Assembly (NCBI GenBank): GCA_034439475.1
Contig: JAWXAN010000013.1
Location: 1 to 34,214 of the forward strand
Direction of reading: 5' to 3'
Length of the DNA stretch: 34,214 nucleotides
Origin: Candidatus Zixiibacteriota bacterium
Lineage (GTDB): Bacteria > Zixibacteria > MSB-5A5 > GN15 > FEB-12
Positions 23,603-31,829 of this stretch are shown piece after piece (position 1 is the stretch's first letter; the number at the start of each line of letters is the position of its first letter). The notes beneath the pieces are model-generated. The model searched no databases and was not told the origin of the DNA. It worked only from the letters and a program-made list of their open reading frames with translations. Both the position numbers and the translations under genes were made by a program.

Positions 23603-26104
23603 TCAGGCTTTGAGGGATTCTTCAACAAACGATTTATAGCGGTTAACAAGCGAATAGGCATCGTTTTCCGATCGCGATTCAGCCATTATCGTGAAGGCCG
23701 CATTGAAGCGGTCGGGGGTAACGAGTACCCAGCCGTTATCTTCAAATACCCGCACACCGTCTATAAGCTGGCGCTGTTTTTCGGTCGAATCCGTAATTAG
23801 ACGTCGCATGACCATACCTCGCTTTGACCACGGGCATGGGACAGACGCGCTTTGTCGGCTGAGGTCATCGAACTGTTTTCTTAGACTGCTCAATCGGGTA
23901 TTCGTACGGGCCATCATCTCGATTATCCGCACCGTGGCAAGAATGGCATCGGCTCCCATCTGAAAACCGGGAAAGATAAATCCGCCGCGCGTTCCTCCGA
24001 CAAAATCAGCCATCCCTTTGAGACGAACTTCCATCATTGCGCGGTGATCATTGGCCACTCGAATAACTTCGACGCCACGTTCATGGGCGATCTCCTCGAT
24101 TCCCATTGAGGCCCCAACTGGCACAGCGATTCGCTTGGGCCGATTCAGTTGCAGGTATAGCTCTGTGACCATAAGCAGAAGCAGTTGTCCGTCGATAGGC
24201 TGGCCCAGTTCATCTATCACAGTAAGTTTTTCCGCCGCCGGGTTGAGCATGAAACCAACATCGGCTTTGAGCGAGGTCACAATCGCCGAAAGCTGGCGAG
24301 TTGCCTGTGCCCGATTTTCGACAGAGGTAGAAAATTTTCGCGGATTGAGCGCGGCATTCAGTTCTGTTGTATCGATTCCAAGCTGGGAAAAAAGCGTTGG
24401 AAAAATTTGCGATGATGAGCCATTGGAATGATCGATAACAACTTTATATCCAGCTTTGCGGATGGTGTCGACATCGACTTCGGAGATAAACTCATGGCGG
24501 TAATCATCGAGCACCCGCTGGGGAGTGTCAAGGTGGCCAATCGTATCAAGCGAGGCGCGCTCATAGTCTTCGCCAAAATAATTCCGTTCGATTTTTTTTA
24601 GTTTACTGGGCGGCATATCCAGCCCGCTGCCATCGAAGAAAATAAAATCGACCTGGCGATAATCCTCAGGATTATGCCGAACATACAACCCGGCCGCATA
24701 TTTCCCTTTGCCTAAACAAAAGCGCATTACTGGCACAGGCATTGATTCAAGGTCAGCCACATTCACACCCGATGCGAGCAGGCCGGAGATAAGTCCGCGG
24801 CGCAGGAGTCTTGAGATATCCGATGAATCTCGGCTGGTGACAATTTCGGCGCCAGGGCCGAAAATTGCTCCGAACGCGCTTCCCAGCCGCACAGTCATTT
24901 CCGGCGACAGCTCAGTCAAGGCAAGTCCCGTTACCTTGGAATCGGTGATTAACTCCCGATTCCATTTCTCACCCCAAACCATCGAGCGCGACACAATCGC
25001 GCCATCTTCAACCGTTTTACTCGGCCAGACTTTACAGTCAGCGCGAACGGTTGCAGAGTTACCAATATAGCAGTCATCGCCGATTATGGCGTTGTCATGA
25101 AGCTGGACATTATCGCCGACGCGAACACGGTGGCCAACAATAACAGAGTTGAAACTTGTGTGATTGCCAATGACAGTATCGGCCCAGATGATGGAATTGT
25201 TCAGATCGCAATTTCGTCCAACCGAACTTCGGTCGCCGAGAACACAGTTGTGCAATTTGGTGCCGGATTCCACCTTCACCTCCCGGCCAAGAATCACTGT
25301 GCCGCTGATAATGACATCGCTTGGCAGACTGCTTTCGGATTCCTTAAAAAGGCGGCTGCCAGAGTTACCCCCCTCAGGCAATTTGAAATCAAGCTCGAGG
25401 CCGTTGCTGAAAATATCCTGGTGGACACGATGATACTCGGCGACGTTACCCACGTCTTTCCAATAGCCATCGATAATTTTCCCAAATAGTCGCATGCGTT
25501 TGGAGAGCATAAGCGGAAAAAGATTTTGTGAAAAATCAAAATTTTGCTCTTTTGGAATAAGCGATATGGCCGAGGGTTCAAGGATATATATACCAGTGTT
25601 TATCGTATCTGAGAAAGCCTCGCCCCAGGTCGGCTTTTCTAAAAAGCGGACAATCTGGCCGCTGTCATCAGTGATGACAATTCCGTACGAAAGCGGATTC
25701 TCTGTACGAGTAAGAACCAAGGTCGCATCTGACTTGCGGGATTTGTGCCAGTCGATAGCCGCAGTCAGGTCAAAATCCGTGATGAGGTCGCCTGAGATAA
25801 TAAGTGTTGTCTCAGTTGCTAACTCAAGCGCGAAGCGCACCGCCCCGGCGGTTCCGAAATCCTCGTCGGGACGACAGTAGCTCATACGGACGCCAAAGTC
25901 AGAGCCGTCTTTGAAGTAATTTGTTATCTGATCCGGTTGGAAAAAAAGAAGCGAGGTGATATCGGTGATGTTATGGGTTTTAAGCAGAGAGATGACATGC
26001 TCCATCATGGGAAGATTCCCAATCGGGACCATCGGTTTTGGCACATTGATGGTCAAAGGCCTGAGTCTTGTTCCGAATCCCCCGGCCATAATGACTGCTT
26101 TCAC
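23603..26104 (-). CDS. Sugar nucleotidyltransferase fused to degenerate phosphomannomutase-like domain
   Basis: The protein has 833 residues. The start is GTG 26104, with GAGGAG six bases upstream; the overlapping ATG is in another frame. Residues 1-235 are a sugar-1-phosphate nucleotidyltransferase: 'MKAVIMAGGFGTRLRPLT' (nucleotide loop), 'VPKPMVPIGNLPMMEH' and 'LIISGDLITDFDL' (metal-binding D). Residues ~258-380 are left-handed beta-helix hexapeptide repeats ('VILGREVKVESGTKL', 'SIIWADTVIGNHTSF'). From ~390 the chain resembles phosphomannomutase/phosphoglucomutase, as in known ManC-PMM-like fusions. The mutase active loop reads 'IVTSRDSSDISRLL' (~422) instead of TASHNP, and the metal loop reads 'FMLNPAAEKLTVIDELG' (~617) instead of DGDGDR. 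The transferase probably makes GDP-mannose or a similar NDP-sugar for glycan synthesis. The mutase half may be non-catalytic. It is last in the tmk operon, 34 bases after the HAD gene. Confidence 0.88.
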   Translation of the reverse strand: MKAVIMAGGFGTRLRPLTINVPKPMVPIGNLPMMEHVISLLKTHNITDITSLLFFQPDQITNYFKDGSDFGVRMSYCRPDEDFGTAGAVRFALELATETTLIISGDLITDFDLTAAIDWHKSRKSDATLVLTRTENPLSYGIVITDDSGQIVRFLEKPTWGEAFSDTINTGIYILEPSAISLIPKEQNFDFSQNLFPLMLSKRMRLFGKIIDGYWKDVGNVAEYHRVHQDIFSNGLELDFKLPEGGNSGSRLFKESESSLPSDVIISGTVILGREVKVESGTKLHNCVLGDRSSVGRNCDLNNSIIWADTVIGNHTSFNSVIVGHRVRVGDNVQLHDNAIIGDDCYIGNSATVRADCKVWPSKTVEDGAIVSRSMVWGEKWNRELITDSKVTGLALTELSPEMTVRLGSAFGAIFGPGAEIVTSRDSSDISRLLRRGLISGLLASGVNVADLESMPVPVMRFCLGKGKYAAGLYVRHNPEDYRQVDFIFFDGSGLDMPPSKLKKIERNYFGEDYERASLDTIGHLDTPQRVLDDYRHEFISEVDVDTIRKAGYKVVIDHSNGSSSQIFPTLFSQLGIDTTELNAALNPRKFSTSVENRAQATRQLSAIVTSLKADVGFMLNPAAEKLTVIDELGQPIDGQLLLLMVTELYLQLNRPKRIAVPVGASMGIEEIAHERGVEVIRVANDHRAMMEVRLKGMADFVGGTRGGFIFPGFQMGADAILATVRIIEMMARTNTRLSSLRKQFDDLSRQSASVPCPWSKRGMVMRRLITDSTEKQRQLIDGVRVFEDNGWVLVTPDRFNAAFTIMAESRSENDAYSLVNRYKSFVEESLKA

Positions 26105-26138
26105 ATCACTCTCCTCTTCAACCTAAACAATACTTCGC

Positions 26139-26801
26139 TTACAGATAACCGAGCTGTGTGAGTTTTTCGGCTATATCGAAGAAACTTCCATAGCTATTAT
26201 ACGATATATTTTCCGCGAGGCAATACTCTTCAAGGTCCTTCTTGGCGAAAAGTAGGTCAACTTCCCGGGCCGCGCAGATGTCGGAATAACCGTCGCCGAT
26301 GAACACCGTGCGTATCCCCTTGGCCTGATTCTCCATATATTCGCGCATCCGCTCCTTTTTACAGCTTCCGCACCGTCTGCAACTGCTATTAGTGTGCGGA
26401 TATTCAATGCGAATGCCATTATTTTCAACAAATCCAGCATTTGCGGTAATCGGCAGGTGCGTTAGATTATGCCGCGCAAAGATATGCTCGATATAGAAAT
26501 CCAAGCCATCTGAGAGAATTACAAGCGGGATATTGTTTTTCTGGCAAAAACGATCGAAAGCGACAAAACCGGGATCAAGCTCAAAAGTGTCAAGGAATGC
26601 GAAAATATCCTCAGATGAGGCAGTTACGAGCGCGGCCTCAGCGGTCAGAACCTCGCGGCTTGACATAGCGCCGCTTTTCCAGTCAGGAATCAGGTCAACA
26701 TTTCTGCCATTTGAAAAGTGATGAAAAAGCCAATAGCCGACATCGCGGGTGGTAATTGTCCCATCAAAATCGCAAAAAACCACCACCGGTGGCTGTTCCA
26801 C
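26139..26801 (-). CDS. HAD-superfamily phosphatase, MtnX-like
   Basis: The protein has 220 residues from GTG 26801, 14 bases after the protease stop. HAD motif I is 'VVFCDFDGTITTRDVG' (~7-22; nucleophile D in DFDGT). Motif II is 'IPLVILSDGLDFYIEHI' (S/T in SDG, ~97). Motif III/IV is 'TVFIGDGYSDICAAREVDL' (~169). The cap insert carries 'NSSCRRCGSCKKERM' (~143-157). A CxxC of this type is usual in MtnX-like phosphatases and may bind metal. MtnX acts in methionine salvage, but relatives in other operons act on other phosphomonoesters, and no salvage genes are nearby. A sugar phosphate linked to the downstream nucleotidyltransferase is equally plausible. The ribosome site is weak, suggesting translational coupling to the protease gene. 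Confidence 0.85.
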   Translation of the reverse strand: MEQPPVVVFCDFDGTITTRDVGYWLFHHFSNGRNVDLIPDWKSGAMSSREVLTAEAALVTASSEDIFAFLDTFELDPGFVAFDRFCQKNNIPLVILSDGLDFYIEHIFARHNLTHLPITANAGFVENNGIRIEYPHTNSSCRRCGSCKKERMREYMENQAKGIRTVFIGDGYSDICAAREVDLLFAKKDLEEYCLAENISYNSYGSFFDIAEKLTQLGYL

Positions 26802-26815
26802 CTTCTGAGGCTGGT

Positions 26816-28393
26816 TTATCGTTTGCGCTCCCGAAGCAACTGCGAAGCATAAGCAATTTCGGGTTTTTGTCTAATTGTGACTTCGGAGTAGGCCCGCGAA
26901 GTCCCAAATTTTCTTTCCCAAGCCAATTGAGCCAGACGCATCGTAATATAATTGCCGTAATATTTGGCTGAAAGGCTGTCATGGGCAAGCGATATATTTG
27001 CAAGTTCTGTTATCGCCCGTCTGACTTTTGCAGATTGCCCCTCAAAAATCGCCAAATCCGCCATCAATTGAGCCTGCTCTGATTGTAACGAACGATAGAA
27101 TGCTTTTTCTTCGCCCAGAAAAGCATTAAAACGCTGAACCCATTCATCACCCAAGCTGAATCCCTGCGAAATCCCAAGGATTTCATCTTCATGTGAAGCC
27201 GCGAATTCATGGAGCAGGAGTGACTGTTCAAGCCAGCGCGGGTAGTGGTCCCGCTCGACAAAATGAATCGGATAGTTGGGCACAAGCCCGCGACCGGTAT
27301 CGATCAAAGTTGAATCAAATTCATTTAAGAAAAGATTACCCTCAAGATAATAACGCGACGTCGTTAATCGCAGACCGCTGCCGTCATCGAACCGGTTAAA
27401 GCCCTGAACTAAACCCTTGCCGAAGGTAGTATCTCCAACCAGAATCGCCCGGTTGTTTTGCTTTAAAGCGCCTGCGACAATTTCTGAGGCCGATGCCGAG
27501 CCTTGATCTACCAGCACAGCCATAGGCAGGCCGTCGGTTTTGTCATCGTCGGTCGCCTCATATTGTTCGCTGTTCCAGCGTGAACGCCCCTGTGTCCCAA
27601 CAATAAGTTTGCCGTCTTCGAGAAAGAGGTCCGCAGTTTTGTACGCTTCGTATAATTGTCCGCCGGGGTTTCCTCTCAGGTCGAGAATAATTCCGAGACT
27701 TCGCTTTGGTCGTTTGGTGATAAGCGAGTCAATGGCGGCCTCTACTGATTCAGAGGCGCCGGCATCGAAATCCAACAATCGAATATAGACCATCGAATCC
27801 GGTGTGTATCCTGCAAATGGAATATGGAGCAGTTCTAATTTACGGCGTGTGATGTCGATTTCGGTAGTATCTCCGCTTACCGGCCTCAGGACGGATAACT
27901 TGACCTCGGTGCCATCTGGCCCACGGAGATAGTCGCTTGCCCGGACAATTGGCACTGTGTTAAGATGAATTGAATCAGCTTTGAGAATAATATCGCCGCT
28001 CAATACGCCGCGCTCGGCAGCCGGGCCACCTTCGCGAACCGACATAATCAGAAGTCCGCGGTCATCGCCGACCACACTCACACCAATTCCGCTGTATGCG
28101 CCGGTCCGCTCCTCGTCTATTTGTTCAAATTGATGAATATCGACATAACCCGAATAGCGATCCAAATCAGCCATCATTCCCTGCACGGCTTGATCGAACA
28201 TCCTGTCCCAGTCCAAACTTCCCGGATATTGAGAGTCAAGGGCAAGCGCGGTACGGGTAAATTTAAAGGCAACTTGAAGCGATTTATCGCTGACCGTATA
28301 AATGCCCATCGCGCCGCTCAGAAGCACAATAAGAACCATAAAGATTGAAGAAATCACAAACTCACGGCGTAGAGATTTAGCAGTTCGAGTCAT
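26816..28393 (-). CDS. S41 C-terminal processing protease (CtpA-like)
   Basis: The protein has 525 residues from ATG 28393, which overlaps the tmk stop as ATGA. An N-terminal hydrophobic segment ('FVISSIFMVLIVLLSGAMGIY', ~12-32) is an uncleaved anchor or signal, placing the enzyme in the periplasm. A PDZ domain spans ~95-180 ('GAYSGIGVSVVGDDRGLLIM', 'GGPAAERGVLSGDIIL'). The S41 catalytic core has 'LGIILDLRGNPGGQLYEA' (~233), the Ser region 'VLVDQGSASASEIVAGAL' (~292-309) and the Lys region 'LVGDTTFGKGLVQGFN' (catalytic K ~326). The C-terminal ~140 residues are helical. CtpA-type proteases trim or degrade periplasmic and exported proteins at their C-termini. It is the second gene of the tmk operon. 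A link to processing the C-terminal sorting domains elsewhere in the window is tempting but unsupported by position. Confidence 0.93.
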   Translation of the reverse strand: MTRTAKSLRREFVISSIFMVLIVLLSGAMGIYTVSDKSLQVAFKFTRTALALDSQYPGSLDWDRMFDQAVQGMMADLDRYSGYVDIHQFEQIDEERTGAYSGIGVSVVGDDRGLLIMSVREGGPAAERGVLSGDIILKADSIHLNTVPIVRASDYLRGPDGTEVKLSVLRPVSGDTTEIDITRRKLELLHIPFAGYTPDSMVYIRLLDFDAGASESVEAAIDSLITKRPKRSLGIILDLRGNPGGQLYEAYKTADLFLEDGKLIVGTQGRSRWNSEQYEATDDDKTDGLPMAVLVDQGSASASEIVAGALKQNNRAILVGDTTFGKGLVQGFNRFDDGSGLRLTTSRYYLEGNLFLNEFDSTLIDTGRGLVPNYPIHFVERDHYPRWLEQSLLLHEFAASHEDEILGISQGFSLGDEWVQRFNAFLGEEKAFYRSLQSEQAQLMADLAIFEGQSAKVRRAITELANISLAHDSLSAKYYGNYITMRLAQLAWERKFGTSRAYSEVTIRQKPEIAYASQLLRERKR

Positions 28394-29031
28394 GCGAGAT
28401 GGAGTTTTCGTTTCACGTGGGCGAGGACCTCTTCATAAACTGTATCAGGCGGCTGAGTGGTATCAATCACTTTTACTCGGCGAGGATCGGATTCGGCAAT
28501 TTTCAAAAAACCTTTTCTGACGCGGCCAAAAAAGGACTTGGATTCGGCTTCGAGACGGTCAAGTTCCCGTCCTCGTCTGCTCAAGGCGGTCTTGAGGTCG
28601 ACATTAAAAATAAAGGTCAAATCCGGTTTGAGATTTGACGAGGCAAATAGATTAAGCAGGGTGATCATTTCCAAATTTAATTTACGTCCGTATCCCTGAT
28701 AAGCTGTCGTAGAATCATAAAATCGGTCACAGATGACAATTTCGCCGCTTTTCAAAGCCGGAACAATCTCTCGCTCGACCAAATCAGCGCGAGCCGCTTG
28801 GTAGAGAAGGAGTTCCGATACAGGCGAGACAATCGAAGATTTATCGAGCAGAATCTGGCGGATTTTCTCGGCCGTTGGAGTAGAGCCCGGCTCACGCACC
28901 AATTTGACTTTTGTTTCCCGTGAAACAAAATAGGTTTCGAGCCGAGAGGCCTGGGTTGACTTCCCGCAACCATCGATTCCCTCGAAAGTTATAAGGTAAC
29001 CACGTGACCGAACAGGGGATTTTTTAGTCAT
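28390..29031 (-). CDS. tmk: Thymidylate kinase
   Basis: The protein has 213 residues. The P-loop is 'ITFEGIDGCGKSTQASRL' (~14-31). The substrate-binding Asp/Arg is in 'LVREPGSTPTAEKIRQIL', the DR(Y/F) motif in 'EIVICDRFYDSTTAYQGYGR' (~99-118), and the Arg-containing LID region in 'SRRGRELDRLEAESKSFFGR'. It phosphorylates dTMP to dTDP in the cytoplasm. Length matches the family. Its start is only ten bases beyond the end of a strong terminator (29041-29074, minus strand). The message must therefore come from read-through or from a promoter buried in the terminator or the upstream gene. The downstream protease gene overlaps its stop by four bases. Confidence 0.95.
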   Translation of the reverse strand: MTKKSPVRSRGYLITFEGIDGCGKSTQASRLETYFVSRETKVKLVREPGSTPTAEKIRQILLDKSSIVSPVSELLLYQAARADLVEREIVPALKSGEIVICDRFYDSTTAYQGYGRKLNLEMITLLNLFASSNLKPDLTFIFNVDLKTALSRRGRELDRLEAESKSFFGRVRKGFLKIAESDPRRVKVIDTTQPPDTVYEEVLAHVKRKLHLA

Positions 29032-29040
29032 ACATTCTCA

Positions 29041-29074
29041 CGTAAATAAAAACCGGCGATTGTCATCGCCGGTT
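29041..29074 (-). terminator. Strong rho-independent terminator after inositol-3-phosphate synthase
   Basis: aaccggcga (29051-29059) pairs perfectly with tcgccggtt (29066-29074) over six bases. On the minus strand the hairpin is followed by TTTTTATTTACG. The stop of the upstream gene is at 29120, 46 bases before the stem, and the tmk start is ten bases after the T-run. Confidence 0.9.
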
Positions 29075-29119
29075 AAAGTATATCAAAGCCATCCTCACAG
29101 ACAGCGATTTTTTTTGAGA

Positions 29120-30316
29120 CTACTTTTTCTTGCGCACTACCCGTTTGGCAGGTTTGGCTGTAACTGCTGCAGTTGCGCGCGCCGCCGGCTTTTTGGCCGC
29201 GATTTTCATCGGCATCTTCTTTTTCTTCTGGCCAGTCTGTTTCCAGCCGTATTTGGCGATAAAGTCCTCGGTCATACGGCGGGCCACATCATCAGGAAAC
29301 TGCACCGGCGGGGACTTTTTAAAATACGATGACGGTTCGACCAGCGCGCCGCCGATTTTGTTATCGAGAGCAAGTTTGGCGCAACGTACAGCATCGATGA
29401 CCACTCCGGCGGAATTAGGACTGTCCCAAACTTCGAGTTTCATCTCGAGATTAAGGGGTACATTGCCGAATGTCGTCCCTTCCATACGAATATAGGCCCA
29501 TTTACGATCTGTCAGCCACTCGACATAATCCGATGGCCCAATATGGACAGTGCCGGGAGCCATTTCGTAATTTAATTGGCTTGTCACGGCATTGGTTTTG
29601 GAAATCTTTTTTGATTCAAGCCGCGACCGTTCGAGCATATTCAAAAAGTCGGTATTACCGCCGACATTGAGCTGGCTTGTGCGATCCAATTTGACACCGC
29701 GCTCTAAAAACAGACGAGTCATGACACGGTGGGTGATTGTTGCGCCAACCTGGGATTTAATATCATCGCCGATAACCGGAAGTCCTTTTTCTTTGAAGCG
29801 CTTCTGCCAGTACGGCTCACGAGCAATAAAGACCGGAATACAGTTTACAAAAGCGCAGCCAGCTTCGAGAACCTGCTCGACATACCATTTGGTCGCTTCT
29901 TCAGAACCTACCGGCAGGTAGTTGATAACAACATCGGTGCGTGTACTTTTGAGCAATTTGACAATATCGACCGTATCGCCAGGGGCTTTGTCGATTATCT
30001 GCGAAAGGTAATAGCCGAGTCCGTCATGCGTCATACCGCGTTGGACTTTGATTCCGGACTTTGGGACGCCGGAAAATTTGATCGTGTTATTCGGCCATTG
30101 AAAAATGGCATCGCTGAGATCTTTGCCGACTTTGTTTTTGTCGATATCAATGGCGGCTGAAAACTCGATGTCGCGGATATGATATCCGCCGAGGTTGACA
30201 TGCATCAGCCCCGGGACAAAATCATCGTCCTTGGCCTTCTTGTAAAATTCGACACCCTGCACCAATGAAGAGGCGCAGTTGCCGACTCCGATAATGGCGA
30301 CGCGTACTTTTCCCAT
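29120..30316 (-). CDS. ino1: Inositol-3-phosphate synthase with basic C-terminal tail
   Basis: The protein has 398 residues from ATG 30316, with AAAGGGA about ten bases upstream. A TTG-started extension to 30346 is rejected. The N-terminal NAD-binding Rossmann fold is '[20 protein letters not shown]' (~4-23). The family core follows: '[20 protein letters not shown]' (~130), '[10 protein letters not shown]', '[20 protein letters not shown]' (~186; active-site Lys region), '[14 protein letters not shown]' (~225) and '[20 protein letters not shown]'. The enzyme converts glucose 6-phosphate to inositol 3-phosphate, feeding inositol lipids or inositol-derived solutes. The length and sequence type are those of short prokaryotic and archaeal forms. 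The last ~38 residues, after 'KYGWKQTGQ', are Lys/Ala/Pro-rich ('[20 protein letters not shown]'), which is not part of the catalytic fold. It is divergent from a TetR gene that may control it. Confidence 0.92.
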   Translation of the reverse strand: MGKVRVAIIGVGNCASSLVQGVEFYKKAKDDDFVPGLMHVNLGGYHIRDIEFSAAIDIDKNKVGKDLSDAIFQWPNNTIKFSGVPKSGIKVQRGMTHDGLGYYLSQIIDKAPGDTVDIVKLLKSTRTDVVINYLPVGSEEATKWYVEQVLEAGCAFVNCIPVFIAREPYWQKRFKEKGLPVIGDDIKSQVGATITHRVMTRLFLERGVKLDRTSQLNVGGNTDFLNMLERSRLESKKISKTNAVTSQLNYEMAPGTVHIGPSDYVEWLTDRKWAYIRMEGTTFGNVPLNLEMKLEVWDSPNSAGVVIDAVRCAKLALDNKIGGALVEPSSYFKKSPPVQFPDDVARRMTEDFIAKYGWKQTGQKKKKMPMKIAAKKPAARATAAVTAKPAKRVVRKKK

Positions 30317-30412
30317 AGATTTATTTCCCTTTCTGTTCCTGTTCAATCAGGTTTATCTGTGGCTGTGAATAAAAGAGTCGGCAGCGAGACAGTCAAATCT
30401 TATTTATTTCTT

Positions 30413-30439
30413 TTGAAAGATATATAGTAATAGTATATT
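30413..30439 (+). promoter_or_regulatory. Possible promoter of the TetR gene
   Basis: TTGAAA (30413-30418) is followed by 15 bases and TATATT (30434-30439), or by 17 bases and TATTCA. The dyad operator lies directly downstream, which fits an autoregulated promoter. The spacing is not ideal, so this is tentative. Confidence 0.35.
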
Positions 30440-30443
30440 CATT

Positions 30444-30459
30444 ATGACTAAATAGTCAT
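30444..30459. promoter_or_regulatory. Perfect 16-bp dyad, likely TetR operator
   Basis: atgact-aaat-agtcat is a perfect palindrome of six-base arms, in the 190-base region between the divergent TetR and inositol-3-phosphate synthase genes, 48 bases before the TetR start. Size, symmetry and placement fit an operator for an autoregulating TetR dimer. It could also affect the divergent gene. Confidence 0.6.
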
Positions 30460-30507
30460 TATACTGCCAACGCGAGAAGATATTGGATTGCATGAGGATT
30501 GCCCCGA

Positions 30508-31155
30508 ATGGTCGATGAAAATATAATAAGTGAACTGGTGAAGCGGCAAGTTGTCAATGACACCTTTCGCAAGCTCCAGCCGCAGAAAAAAGAACTTATC
30601 TACCGTCAGGCGATAAAACTATTTGGCGAGTACGGCTACGATGGTCTTTCGGTTGACCGGCTTTGCCGCGATGCGGGGATATCCAAAGGATCATTCTTTC
30701 AGTACTTTCCATCAAAGAGTCACCTCCTTGAATTTGCATTGCTTGTTTTCGATGACTATCTCGCTCGCTGGGTTGCGGAAGTCAGAAAACATGACCAGCG
30801 CGCGCTGGCAAAAGACCGGCTGATGTATTTATATCAGGCGCTTATTCTCAACGCAAAACTCCACCAGCCGGAAAAGAAATTTTATCTCTTTGCGACAAAC
30901 GCGCTCGAACACTCGGCGGTCTTGATTGAAGGAATAGATATCGAGCGGCATTTTCATGACTACATCGACGAAATAATTTCGCGCGGTGAAAAGACGGGAG
31001 AGATACGCGGGGATTTTGAGGTAGAACTAACTGGACATCTGGTTTCGATAGTCATGCGGGCATTGGTCAATAGGCAATTCTCGCAGCGAAAGACGACCAC
31101 GCTCAGGACGGGCGAGTATCTAATTTCGTTTCTTTTCGATGGGATAAAGGCGTGA
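30508..31155 (+). CDS. TetR/AcrR-family transcriptional regulator
   Basis: The protein has 215 residues from ATG 30508, with GAGGA nine bases upstream. A TTG at 30499 is also in frame but has no better site. The helix-turn-helix domain lies at ~25-75: 'ELIYRQAIKLFGEYGYDGLS', then 'VDRLCRDAGISKGSFFQYFP' and 'SKSHLLEF', the family's recognition-helix signature. The C-terminal ~140 residues form the helical ligand and dimer domain, with no recognisable ligand motif. It is transcribed away from inositol-3-phosphate synthase across a shared promoter region with a perfect dyad, so it probably represses itself and perhaps the synthase. The last ~15 codons lead into a repeat block. Confidence 0.92.
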   Translation: MVDENIISELVKRQVVNDTFRKLQPQKKELIYRQAIKLFGEYGYDGLSVDRLCRDAGISKGSFFQYFPSKSHLLEFALLVFDDYLARWVAEVRKHDQRALAKDRLMYLYQALILNAKLHQPEKKFYLFATNALEHSAVLIEGIDIERHFHDYIDEIISRGEKTGEIRGDFEVELTGHLVSIVMRALVNRQFSQRKTTTLRTGEYLISFLFDGIKA

Positions 31156-31199
31156 GGGGGGTTGTCGGGCGAAGCATTCTCAGTTTCCTTTCTCTTGTC

Positions 31200-31219
31200 A
31201 TTCCAGCGCAAGCTGGAAT
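31200..31219. repeat. dRS3-like palindrome, copy 1
   Basis: attccagcgcaagctggaat has eight-base arms and a gcaa loop. It has the ATTCC...GGAAT form of the dispersed repeats known as dRS3 in Neisseria. It starts 45 bases after the TetR stop. Confidence 0.8.
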
Positions 31220-31406
31220 CCATCTTCTCCGATATTTGTAGGTCGATACCTTCCGAGGTCTCGACATCTTTCTCCGTTCCGTCAGATCTTGCCGAACTTC
31301 TTAGGGCGGTGTGACCTGACGGTCACTTGGTGCGCGACCGGGACGTCCCGCACGAATATTTCCTGCCACAGCGAACTGTGTGTTCACCAATTCCTTATTC
31401 TATGTC

Positions 31407-31426
31407 ATTCCAGCGCAAGCTGGAAT
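31407..31426. repeat. dRS3-like palindrome, copy 2
   Basis: Identical in sequence to copy 1, preceded by tctatgtc as in copy 3. Confidence 0.8.
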
Positions 31427-31672
31427 CCATCTTCGTCTTCGTACAGGCCATCTTCGGCCTGCACCTCATCCTCGATCACACCGCACGCAGTGTGGTACAA
31501 GATACTATAGCAGACATCTCACAGCTCGTCATTGCGAGTTTCGCTTCTTAGTCCGCCGTGGCGGATGGCAATCTCATATTCGTCTTAATGCTTGGTGCGC
31601 GACAGGGATGTCCCGCACGAATATTTCCTGCCGTGGCGGACTGGGGTGTTCAGCGACTCTTTCTTCTATGTC

Positions 31673-31692
31673 ATTCCAGCGCAAGCTGGAAT
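31673..31692. repeat. dRS3-like palindrome, copy 3
   Basis: Identical in sequence to copies 1 and 2. It lies 266 bases after copy 2, matching the tandem period of the surrounding block. Confidence 0.8.
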
Positions 31693-31794
31693 CTATCTTC
31701 GTCTTCGTGCAGGCCGTCCTCCATTGGCGGATTCGAAAATCTCTGGCCTGCACAAACATTAAGATCACACCGCAAGCAGTGTGGTACAAAGTAG

Positions 31795-31827
31795 GTCAGT
31801 CCGCCCCGCCGCGGACTGACGCCTTTT
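31795..31827 (+). terminator. Rho-independent terminator-like hairpin between TetR region and FG-GAP gene
   Basis: gtcagtccgc (31795-31804) pairs perfectly with gcggactgac (31811-31820) over six bases, followed on the plus strand by gccTTTTTac. It faces the end of the repeat block and lies next to the stop of the convergent FG-GAP gene. Confidence 0.6.
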
Positions 31828-31829
31828 TA

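Larger units (their letters stand above)
31156..31829. repeat. Repeat block: partial tandem duplication with dRS3-like palindromes
   Basis: No gene is supported here; open frames such as those reading 'SFQRKLESI' are translations of the palindrome. The block contains three copies of a 20-bp palindrome (see separate entries) and a 42-base direct repeat at 31326-31367 and 31591-31632 with two mismatches. A second repeat, gatcacaccgca-x-gcagtgtggtaca, occurs at 31474 and 31763. The ~265-base spacing of the first two repeat types shows a decayed tandem duplication. Confidence 0.75.

Noticed and set aside
26816-28393. S41 protease as the peptidase that cleaves the sorting domains of the exoprotein cluster
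   Set aside because: The known sorting peptidase of type IX secretion is a different (cysteine) family, and the protease gene lies in an unrelated operon with tmk. No evidence in the window links them.
30960-31223. Minus-strand frame beginning 'MDSSLRWNDKRK'
   Set aside because: It starts in the palindrome copy at 31200 and lies antisense to the TetR gene.
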